From contig NZ_CP042243.1 in assembly GCF_008152325.1 (NCBI RefSeq), positions 2,237,026 to 2,301,025 on the forward strand: a DNA stretch of 64,000 nucleotides, given 5' to 3'. This stretch comes from Crassaminicella thermophila (lineage in GTDB: Bacteria > Bacillota > Clostridia > Peptostreptococcales > Thermotaleaceae). Of this stretch, positions 8,234-15,558 are shown piece by piece (the stretch's first letter is position 1; every line of letters begins with the position of its first letter). The notes below the pieces were generated by a model. It made no database searches, was not told the origin of the DNA, and saw only the letters and a list, made by a program, of their open reading frames with translations. A program made the translations under genes and the position numbers.

Positions 8234-8417
8234 AAGTGAATTTGTTTCCTCTTACATTTTTACCAATATTTCTTCTATTTATTCATATTTGAAAATTATT
8301 TTTTAAAATAGAAGATGAAAAATATATAATAAAATCCAATATATACCGATTTTTAGTATTATATAAAATAAATGTTTTTCATAATACAGGCAATAATATT
8401 ACTGAGGTGATGAATAT

Positions 8418-9167
8418 ATGAAAAATACTAAGAAAATATTTTCCTTACTAATCATTTCTGTTTTATTATTTACAGCTTGTGCTGCTCCAAATCAAAAACC
8501 AAATGTAACACCTAAGTCTTCATCAGCTTTTGAAAAAGGAAAGGTGGAACAGATCAAAATCATCAAAGATAATGCATCCTGTAGAAGCGGGCAAGGTACT
8601 AGCTATCCTGAATTAACAAAACTCCCTAAAGGAAAGGTATATAACGTTATAGGCGAGCTTGGAGATTGGTATGTAATACAAACAGATGATGGAAAAGTAG
8701 GTACAGTAAATCCTTCTGATGCAAAACCACAAGTAACAACTGAAAAAACAACACAAAGACAATTAGCACAAAATGCTGCCAAGCTTACTCCAAATGAAAA
8801 TGAAATGCTACGTCTTATTAATGGAGAACGAACAAAACGAGGACTAAATCCATTAAAACTTGATATGTCCATTACAGAAGTAGCTAGATTAAAATCTCAA
8901 GATATGATTGATAATAACTACTTTAGTCACAATTCTCCTACTTATGGAAGTCCTTTTGACATGATGAAAGACTTTGGCATTAAATACCTTACTGCAGGTG
9001 AAAATATTGCAGGAAATCCTTCTGTAAGAGATGCACACAAATCTCTTATGAACTCAGAAGGACATAGAAAAAATATTTTAAATCCTAATTTTACACATAT
9101 TGGTATAGGTATAAAAGAGGGCGGCAAATATGGTAAAATCTACACACAAATGTTTGTAGGACGATAA
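8418..9167 (+). CDS. Lipoprotein with SH3b and CAP (SCP/YkwD) domains
   Basis: A 249-residue secreted lipoprotein. The signal peptide ends in the lipobox LLFTAC. A bacterial SH3 domain follows (about 45-95, with ASCRSGQGTSYPELTKLPKG), a short Thr/Gln-rich linker, and a C-terminal CAP domain (about 125-248) with the signatures SHNSPTYGSPFDMM, TAGENIAG and SEGHRKNILNP. CAP proteins of the YkwD type occur widely in spore formers and are often spore-coat or cell-wall associated; the molecular activity is not established. Ribosome site GAGGTGA. Monocistronic and convergent with the riboswitch RNA. Confidence 0.9.
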   Translation: MKNTKKIFSLLIISVLLFTACAAPNQKPNVTPKSSSAFEKGKVEQIKIIKDNASCRSGQGTSYPELTKLPKGKVYNVIGELGDWYVIQTDDGKVGTVNPSDAKPQVTTEKTTQRQLAQNAAKLTPNENEMLRLINGERTKRGLNPLKLDMSITEVARLKSQDMIDNNYFSHNSPTYGSPFDMMKDFGIKYLTAGENIAGNPSVRDAHKSLMNSEGHRKNILNPNFTHIGIGIKEGGKYGKIYTQMFVGR

Positions 9168-9171
9168 AAAA

Positions 9172-9193
9172 ATAATCTCTCATCATTGAGAGA
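9172..9193. terminator. Bidirectional terminator after the CAP gene
   Basis: AATCTCTCATC and its partner TTGAGAGATT form a hairpin. On the minus strand it is followed by ATTTTTTTA, so it would also stop any transcript reading out of the cobalamin riboswitch before it becomes antisense to the CAP gene. Confidence 0.75.
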
Positions 9194-9280
9194 TTCAAAA
9201 TTAGAGGAAAAATTTTGAAAAACTAGACCTTTGTTAAAAACATAACACAAAGTTTATTTCCTTGGAAATAAAATATAATA

Positions 9281-9304
9281 AAACCCTGTCAGAAGACAGG
9301 GTTT
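9281..9304 (-). terminator. Terminator downstream of the cobalamin riboswitch
   Basis: AAACCCTGTC and GACAGGGTTT are separated by TTCT on the minus strand and followed by TATTATATTTTATTT. It lies about 70 bases beyond the B12-box side of the aptamer, the normal place for an expression-platform terminator. Confidence 0.85.
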
Positions 9305-9375
9305 ATTAGCTTAATAGTATAATCCTAATAAAAAAGCTAACAAATTTCCTGACCTCCCCACCGAAGGTAGTAATT

Positions 9376-9540
9376 TCAACTATAGGCAGGTCTCCTGACT
9401 TATGAATCACCCTACTTCCTCTGCCTTCCCATTTTCACAGTGGCATCATGAGGTTTCGTCATCATTTACAGTAGCGGGGGCTGTGACGGACTCTCACCGT
9501 ACTTCCCTATTAAACCTAAAAGGTACCTAAAGCTTTAAAA
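9376..9540 (-). promoter_or_regulatory. Cobalamin riboswitch with no downstream gene
   Basis: Read on the minus strand this has the cobalamin aptamer landmarks in order: AGGTACC near the 5' end, GGGAAGTACGGTGAGAGTC, ACAGCCCCCGCTACTGT, GATGCCACTG and the B12 box AAGTCAGGAGACCTGCC. It has its own promoter (9587-9559) and terminator (9304-9281). No minus-strand ORF with a ribosome site follows; the next minus-strand gene is panC, beyond two plus-strand genes and several terminators. It may be a regulatory RNA in its own right or a relic of a lost B12-regulated gene. Confidence 0.93.
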
Positions 9541-9558
9541 GTATTAAACTCTGATAAA

Positions 9559-9587
9559 ATATTAACATTTTTAAGTTAGATTGTCAA
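9559..9587 (-). promoter_or_regulatory. Strong promoter dedicated to the cobalamin riboswitch RNA
   Basis: Minus strand TTGACA (9587-9582), exactly 17 bp, TAATAT (9564-9559). It lies between the stop of the symporter gene and the aptamer, so the riboswitch is not merely the 3' UTR of that gene. Confidence 0.8.
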
Positions 9588-9643
9588 TAGAAATATAAAA
9601 AGTCTTTTACAAAGTTTTTTAATATTTACATTTTTAGCTATTT

Positions 9644-11008
9644 CTAAGAAAATAATGCCATAAATGAACGGACAAATACAATTCCTATAGCTAATGGTCC
9701 AACATATTTAATCAAAAAAACCCAAGCTGAAGCTAAACTAAATGGAACTTTTCCATCACTTGTAGCTTCTTTGATAGCATTTTCTGTTCCCCAAATCCAG
9801 CCTACAAAGATACATAATAACAATCCACCTAATGGAAGTAATACATTACTTGCAATAAAGTCATAGGTATCAAAAAATCCTCTTCCTGGCAATATATGAA
9901 TATTTGCCCATGGACCTAAAGATAATGAAGCTGGTATACCTACTAAGAATATAATTAGTGCCATAATGGTAGTAGCTTTTCCTCGATTCCATTTCCATTC
10001 ATCAACAACGTAAGCAACACATACTTCTAATAATGAAATAGATGATGTTAAAGCTGCAAATAATACTAGTAAAAAAAAGATAACTGCAAATAATCCACCT
10101 AAAGGCATTTGTGAAAATACTGCTGGTAATGTTACAAACATAAGTCCTGGTCCTGCTGCAGGCTCAAAACCAAAAGCAAATACTGCTGGAAGTGTAGCAA
10201 TCCCTGCAAGCAACGCAACACCTGTATCAATCAACGGTATAGCCGTTGCACTTTGAATTAAATTAGTATCTTTATCTATATAGCTACCATAAGTAATCAT
10301 ACACCCCATACCTAAACTTAGTGAGAAAAATACCTGTCCTAAAGCGTCAAGAACTACAGATGTCGAAATTGCTGAAAATTTTGGTACAAAAAGGAATTTT
10401 AATCCTTCAGCTGCACCTGGCAATGTTACAGAACGAACAGCAAGTAATATAATCATAATAAATAATGCAGGCATCATAATTTTACTTGCTTTCTCAATTC
10501 CTCCACTAATACCTCCAAATACAATTATGATATTTAATGCCATAAATATTGCATGGAAGATAATTGGTGTTGTAGTACTAGATATCAATTGCCCAAACAT
10601 ACTTCCTAAAACTTCAGGATTACTTTCATGAAGCGCACCTGTTAATGCCTTGAATAAATAACTTAAAACCCATCCTCCAACAACACTATAAAATGAAAGA
10701 ATTAAAAAACCTGCTATAACACCTAATCCACCAACCCATGCCCATTTCTCACGAATTTTTCTATAAGCACCTATTGCACTTAACTGTGTATGCCTACCTA
10801 AAGTAATTTCAGCAAGCATCAATGTAAAACCTACTAAAAATAGTATAATAATATATACAAGTACGAATGCACCACCGCCATTTTTCCCAGCCATATAAGG
10901 AAATTTCCACAAATTCCCTAGACCTACAGCTGAACCGGCAGCAGCTAGAATAAAACCAATCTTCGAGCCCCATTGACCTCTTTCTTGCTCTTTATTCAAG
11001 CTTGTCAT
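9644..11008 (-). CDS. Sodium-dependent transporter, neurotransmitter:sodium symporter family
   Basis: A 454-residue membrane protein of the SNF/NSS (LeuT/MhsT) family, which takes up amino acids or related solutes with Na+. The unwound first helix that binds Na+ and substrate is visible in AAAGSAVGLGNLWKFPY, followed by NGGGAFVLVY. About eleven hydrophobic segments are spread over the protein, and a short charged N-terminus resembles other clostridial members. GGGGGGC lies before the ATG. The substrate cannot be told from sequence. Its stop is about 55 bp before the promoter of the cobalamin riboswitch RNA, but nothing else links the two. Confidence 0.9.
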   Translation of the reverse strand: MTSLNKEQERGQWGSKIGFILAAAGSAVGLGNLWKFPYMAGKNGGGAFVLVYIIILFLVGFTLMLAEITLGRHTQLSAIGAYRKIREKWAWVGGLGVIAGFLILSFYSVVGGWVLSYLFKALTGALHESNPEVLGSMFGQLISSTTTPIIFHAIFMALNIIIVFGGISGGIEKASKIMMPALFIMIILLAVRSVTLPGAAEGLKFLFVPKFSAISTSVVLDALGQVFFSLSLGMGCMITYGSYIDKDTNLIQSATAIPLIDTGVALLAGIATLPAVFAFGFEPAAGPGLMFVTLPAVFSQMPLGGLFAVIFFLLVLFAALTSSISLLEVCVAYVVDEWKWNRGKATTIMALIIFLVGIPASLSLGPWANIHILPGRGFFDTYDFIASNVLLPLGGLLLCIFVGWIWGTENAIKEATSDGKVPFSLASAWVFLIKYVGPLAIGIVFVRSFMALFS

Positions 11009-11275
11009 ATTTTGCCCCCCTTTTTATTGGTATATAAAAAGCATATAAATTATTTTACTCCCCCTTTCTATAGATAGTTTAAGTCGGAAAAATGATTATA
11101 ATTATGTGTATTATATTACAAATAAATTTATGTATCAATTTTCAGATTTTTCTATATTTTGAAAAATAGTTTTATTTTCTTTCACTTTCTTTCGTTTTCT
11201 CACATTTTTGGACAATATCATAATTTATTCCTTTAAAGTAAAAAAATGATCATATAAAATGAAATTTTATGTTTT

Positions 11276-13585
11276 TTACTCTATCCGAGTCACATTTTTA
11301 AGTTCTAATGCACCACTTTTATCGTTTCGAAATGTAAGTAATGCAATGCATTTTTCATGTGTCTGAGGTAAAACAATATTTATATTCTTTATCATTCCTT
11401 CTGTAAGAAGCTCTTTAATCATTTTGTCTGTAACTTTTTGGCCATATATCTCTAAGTTATTTTTCCAAACAGTAAACTTACACCCATTTTTCCAATTACT
11501 ACAATAAAATGCTTTGCTATTTTCTAAAATTTGTCCATCTTTGCAGGCAATACAATCTCCTAATGCATTATTGATTTTTCTTTTTTCTTTCTTTTGAGTA
11601 ATACTCGTACTTGGAATTGAAGAAAAAGTATTGAATAAATTAGAATAATTATTTAATCGTAATACTTTTTGTGTATTTTTTCTTATATAAGATTCTAATT
11701 TTTCCATATATTCATTTGGCTGTATTTCTCCATTAGCAACCATCATCAATCCTTTTTCCCAACTTGCAGTCAATGCTGGATTTAATAATGAAGCAATAGA
11801 CTGAGAAACTACATCATAAATCATTTCTCCCATTTGTGTAGGTGTTAATATTTGCGTTTTTTTGTTTAACTTAATATACCCAATCTTTTGCAGCTTTTTT
11901 AAAATTTCAGCCCTAGTAGCACTAGTTCCGATTCCACTGCCCTTAATTTGTTCTCTTAGTTCTTCATCTTCAATCAATTTACCTGCATTCTCCATTGCTA
12001 AAATCATAGAACCTGAATTATACCTCTTAGGTGGTGTCGTTTCTGATTCCTTAATTATTAAATCATAAATCTTTACCTTCTGTCCCTTTTTCAATTTTTT
12101 CAGTGTTTCTATATTATTCACTTTATTAGCTTTGCCTTGATTAAATATTTCTAAATAGCCTTCTTCTATGCATACTTTTGAAGATGTAAAAAACCGCTCT
12201 GATTTTATTTTTGTTGTGATAGATAGCTTACTAAATACTGCTGCTGGATAAAAAATTGCCAAAAAGCGTCTTACTACTAATAAAAATATATGTTTCCCAT
12301 TATCTGATAACTTATTAAAGTTCTCTAGCCCAACTCCTGTAGGTATGATGGCGTAGTGATCTGTAATGGCTTTGTCATTAACATATTTTGTTTTTTCTAA
12401 CCCTTTAAATAAATCCTCCTCCAATATTTTTTGAATAAAATGATCAATTTTCTTATCTTCCTTTTCCAAATTACAAAGCCTATTCATGTTTTTAAGACCT
12501 TTTATATTTTTATGAATTTCCTTTGCTACAGCCTTTGATAAAACTCTTGCATCTGTTCTAGGATACGTAAGCATTTTCTTTTCATATAAGCTTTGTACTA
12601 TTTTTAAAGTCTCATCTGGACTTAATTTTAATTTTTTTGAACAATCATTTTGTAATTCTGCTAAATTGTATAAAAGTGGAGGATTTTTCTTTTCCTTTTT
12701 CTTTTTTATTTCCTCAATAATTGCTAGCATTTCAGAATTATCCTTTTTTAGATCATGGATAAATTTTTCAGCCTCTTTTTTCTCCTTAAATCCAACATCT
12801 TTAAATAATAGATTTGACATATAATAATGAGATCCTTCCACAGCTTTCCATTCACCATCATATTCAAGAGATTCCTTAAACTGAAAGTTAGAAGCAATCT
12901 TATAATAAGGTGTTTTAACAAATTCTCTAATTTCTCTTTCTCTTCCTACAATCATACCAAATACACAAGTCATTACTCTACCAACTGCAATCACTACATA
13001 TTTTTTACCTAAATAACTGCTAATGATTCTGCCATAGATCAGGGTCAATAATCTTGAAAAATTTATCCCTATCAAATAGTCTTCTTTTGCTCTTAAGTAA
13101 GCTGAATCTGATAGTTTATCATATTCTGATAAAGGTTTTGCATTCTTTACCCCTCTTCTGATTTCTTCTTCCGTTTGTGAATCAATCCATACCCTTTTTT
13201 TCATTTTATCTTTTACGCCAACCATTTGGTCTACTAATCTGTAAATGTATTCCCCTTCTCTTCCTGAGTCGGTACATACATATATAGTAGATATATCTTT
13301 TCTTTTCATTTGTTTTTTTACAATTTCAAACTGTTTCTTTACATTTTTTATTATTTCATACTGATATTCTTTCGGCAAAAATGGAAGATCCTTCAATGAC
13401 CACTTTTTGTATTTTTCGTCATACTTTTCTGGATAACTCATATTAATAAGATGCCCAACACACCACGTAATCACTGCATCATCAGATTCTATAAATCCAT
13501 TATTCTTTTTCCCTTTTATATTTAATGCTTTTGCAAATTCTACTGCAACACTTGGTTTTTCAGTTATAAATAACGATTTACTCAT
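11276..13585 (-). CDS. topB: DNA topoisomerase III (type IA)
   Basis: A 769-residue type IA topoisomerase. The TOPRIM domain is at the N-terminus (FITEKPSVAVEFAKAL, with the acidic CTDSGREGEYIYR). The catalytic tyrosine lies in LTYPRTDARVLS near residue 345, and GIGTSATRAEIL follows. The C-terminus carries a four-Cys zinc ribbon (CIACKDG...CSNWKNGC) and a short extra domain. It relaxes or decatenates DNA. The ATG overlaps the stop of the upstream GIY-YIG gene by 4 bp, so the two are cotranscribed. TopB is also common on mobile elements, but no conjugation genes are near. Confidence 0.92.
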   Translation of the reverse strand: MSKSLFITEKPSVAVEFAKALNIKGKKNNGFIESDDAVITWCVGHLINMSYPEKYDEKYKKWSLKDLPFLPKEYQYEIIKNVKKQFEIVKKQMKRKDISTIYVCTDSGREGEYIYRLVDQMVGVKDKMKKRVWIDSQTEEEIRRGVKNAKPLSEYDKLSDSAYLRAKEDYLIGINFSRLLTLIYGRIISSYLGKKYVVIAVGRVMTCVFGMIVGREREIREFVKTPYYKIASNFQFKESLEYDGEWKAVEGSHYYMSNLLFKDVGFKEKKEAEKFIHDLKKDNSEMLAIIEEIKKKKEKKNPPLLYNLAELQNDCSKKLKLSPDETLKIVQSLYEKKMLTYPRTDARVLSKAVAKEIHKNIKGLKNMNRLCNLEKEDKKIDHFIQKILEEDLFKGLEKTKYVNDKAITDHYAIIPTGVGLENFNKLSDNGKHIFLLVVRRFLAIFYPAAVFSKLSITTKIKSERFFTSSKVCIEEGYLEIFNQGKANKVNNIETLKKLKKGQKVKIYDLIIKESETTPPKRYNSGSMILAMENAGKLIEDEELREQIKGSGIGTSATRAEILKKLQKIGYIKLNKKTQILTPTQMGEMIYDVVSQSIASLLNPALTASWEKGLMMVANGEIQPNEYMEKLESYIRKNTQKVLRLNNYSNLFNTFSSIPSTSITQKKEKRKINNALGDCIACKDGQILENSKAFYCSNWKNGCKFTVWKNNLEIYGQKVTDKMIKELLTEGMIKNINIVLPQTHEKCIALLTFRNDKSGALELKNVTRIE

Positions 13586-13872
13586 ATTAACAATTCCCCT
13601 ACACTATAATTTTTTGCTAACAAATTAAATTCTTTAACTAGCTTTTCTTTTTGTGCTTTATTAAGCTTTTTAAATTGATATTCTCTTTTCATAGCTTCTC
13701 TTTTACTTTTAAATTCCTCAAAATATACTAATTTAACTGGTAATCTAGCCCTAGTATACTTACTACCCATTCCTTTGTTGTGTATCTCAACTCTTTTTTT
13801 CGGACTTGTCCCTTTTGTATATCCACTATATAAAGAATTATCACTGCATCTTAGCATATAAGCAAAGTACAT
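13582..13872 (-). CDS. GIY-YIG nuclease superfamily protein (UPF0213/YhbQ type)
   Basis: A 96-residue single-domain GIY-YIG protein. The family signature is seen as YFAYMLRCSDNSLYSGYT, followed by KRVEIHNKGMGSKYTR and the C-terminal lysine-rich segment with REYQFKKL. Stand-alone UPF0213 proteins are suggested to act in DNA repair or recombination, though the cellular role is not well defined. Ribosome site AGAGGTGA. It overlaps topB by 4 bp, a plausible DNA-processing pair. Confidence 0.88.
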   Translation of the reverse strand: MYFAYMLRCSDNSLYSGYTKGTSPKKRVEIHNKGMGSKYTRARLPVKLVYFEEFKSKREAMKREYQFKKLNKAQKEKLVKEFNLLAKNYSVGELLI

Positions 13873-13928
13873 TTTATCACCTCTTAATTTATATTCTCTT
13901 ATTTCTTCATATTACATCATTTCTTTTT

Positions 13929-13998
13929 AAGTAACAACCTGTCTACAAAGAACATAAATTAATTATTAAAAAAGAAGATATTTTTAGGAGGAGCAATA
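13929..13998 (+). repeat. Leader repeat, copy 1 (before first heptosyltransferase-like gene)
   Basis: Begins AAGTAACAACCTGTCTA and continues with ATTAATT, AAAAAAGA, GATATTTTT and AGGAGGA blocks. Nearly the same succession recurs at 15489-15556 before the second gene. The duplicated unit therefore includes the leader and ribosome site as well as the coding region. No clear promoter box was identified in this leader. Confidence 0.75.
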
Positions 13999-14000
13999 CT

Positions 14001-15494
14001 ATGCAAACGCTTCAAATTCTTCAACAACTATTTGCATCTGATCATGAAACATTCGTTACTAGATTATTTAAAGAATTTTTAAACCGTGATCCTACCCCGC
14101 AAACCTTAGCATATTTTACACGTTGCTTAAAATCTGGCATGAAATCAAAGAATGAAATATTTAAGATTGTTATCATGAGTACAGAATTTAATGAACTTAT
14201 AAAAAAAGAATCCTATCAAAGTCTATTACAGCTTTTCCAGGGACTTATAAGATCAGATGCAGAAACTTTTGTTACTGAAATTTATCGTAAATTTCTTGGC
14301 AGGGACCCTGATTTAGATGCATTTCAACATTTTATTCATTTATTAAAAACAGGAACATCAAAAATTGATATATTAAGAACTGTCTTACTAAGTGAAGAAG
14401 CATTCATAAAATTTCATGCTCAAAGTGATCTGATCAGCAAGGATACTTCTTCTTCCATGCACTACTCCACCATTTGGCCTCATATATCCATATCAACCCG
14501 TTTTAGGGAAAATGTAAAAAAAATACTCAGTGCACATTATTTCCCATATACTACAAATATTTTGGTGAAAACAGGGGGGCTTGGTGATTTCGTCCAGATA
14601 ACTCCTGTGGCAAAAGCTCTTAAAACTAAAGAACCCCTTCGTCCTGTAGTAGTCATTGTGGGACAGTATGGTTCCTTATTTGATGAACATCCATATATCG
14701 ATCTAACTATTGAATGTGGCCCTATGAATTGGTATAAAGCGGTTAAGAGTGTAGTAGGCCTTGTAGAAAATGTATTTGATCTAAGATATATCAGTCGTGC
14801 CTATGGCACATGGAAAAACAGTAATTATTTTTATAAAAATATTTGGTACTATGAAAATTTCCCTCATTCCGGAATACACATAGATAGTCTTAATAAGCAT
14901 GTATGTGATCTAATGCTTTTTTCACTTGGTCTTGAGAAATACGCTAACTGCAACGATGTATATATCAAGCCAGACATGATGATAGAAAAGATTCCGGGTG
15001 ATTATGTTGTGGTAAACGATAGCCCAGGATGTAGATTAGAAGAATTAAAACGATGGACAAAGGATGGTTGGAATAAACTAATTAAGTGGCTGCATATGCA
15101 AGGAATTATTCCTGTCCAACTAGGATTAGTAACAGATTCGCTAATACATCCAACTGTAATGGACTTAAGGGGTAAAACTTCCTTACGACAAGCAGCTGCT
15201 TATCTTAAGTTATCAAAATGTTATATTGGAATTGAAGGAGGACTTTTTCACCTTGCTAAAGCAGTAGGAACTCCAGCTGTTGTTATCTTTAATACTACAT
15301 CAGAAACTTGCTTTGCTTATCCCGATACCCATGTAGTTACAAAGAAATTGTGCAATCCCTGTTGGTTGAACGAATCTTGGCTTAAAGCAAAATGTTTAAA
15401 AGGTAATAAATCCTGCTTAAATCTCCCCGATTGGGAAAGTGTTGCTGCTAAAGTATCTAATATATTAAAAAAAGATAATAGACAAAACAAGTAA
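14001..15494 (+). CDS. DUF4214-GT9 fusion, putative heptosyltransferase 1
   Basis: A 497-residue fusion. Residues about 8-60 and 78-133 are two DUF4214-type helical units, each with an F-x-x-x-L/I-Y/F-x-x-x-L-x-R-x-P pattern. Residues about 180-495 resemble glycosyltransferase family 9 (ADP-heptose transferases): ILVKTGGLGDFVQITPVAKAL at the N-lobe and GIEGGLFHLAKAVGTPAVVIF in the nucleotide-sugar lobe. Near the C-terminus Cys451, Cys454, Cys465 and Cys472 form a possible metal finger, reminiscent of the iron finger of TibC-type autotransporter heptosyltransferases. No signal peptide. It precedes a full ADP-heptose pathway, so transfer of heptose is the best guess; the acceptor is unknown. 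Confidence 0.8.
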   Translation: MQTLQILQQLFASDHETFVTRLFKEFLNRDPTPQTLAYFTRCLKSGMKSKNEIFKIVIMSTEFNELIKKESYQSLLQLFQGLIRSDAETFVTEIYRKFLGRDPDLDAFQHFIHLLKTGTSKIDILRTVLLSEEAFIKFHAQSDLISKDTSSSMHYSTIWPHISISTRFRENVKKILSAHYFPYTTNILVKTGGLGDFVQITPVAKALKTKEPLRPVVVIVGQYGSLFDEHPYIDLTIECGPMNWYKAVKSVVGLVENVFDLRYISRAYGTWKNSNYFYKNIWYYENFPHSGIHIDSLNKHVCDLMLFSLGLEKYANCNDVYIKPDMMIEKIPGDYVVVNDSPGCRLEELKRWTKDGWNKLIKWLHMQGIIPVQLGLVTDSLIHPTVMDLRGKTSLRQAAAYLKLSKCYIGIEGGLFHLAKAVGTPAVVIFNTTSETCFAYPDTHVVTKKLCNPCWLNESWLKAKCLKGNKSCLNLPDWESVAAKVSNILKKDNRQNK

Positions 15495-15556
15495 CAACCT
15501 GTCTAGAGAAAACATATATTAATTGTGAAAAAAGATATTTTTCAGGAGGAACGATG
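15489..15556 (+). repeat. Leader repeat, copy 2 (before second heptosyltransferase-like gene)
   Basis: Second copy of the leader at 13929-13998, starting AAGTAACAACCTGTCTA and ending in an AGGAGGA ribosome site. Its first bases include the stop codon of the preceding gene. Confidence 0.75.
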
Positions 15557-15558
15557 AT

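Noticed and set aside
9170-9380. A small minus-strand ORF that the cobalamin riboswitch could control
   Set aside because: Between the aptamer and the CAP gene only very short frames occur, without ribosome sites, and two terminators interrupt the stretch.
11862-13012. Plus-strand frames opposite topB
   Set aside because: No ribosome sites, low complexity, and full overlap with a conserved topoisomerase gene.
11276-13872. topB plus GIY-YIG as part of an integrative conjugative element
   Set aside because: No relaxase, coupling protein, secretion or integrase genes are nearby; topB alone is also found in normal chromosomal settings.
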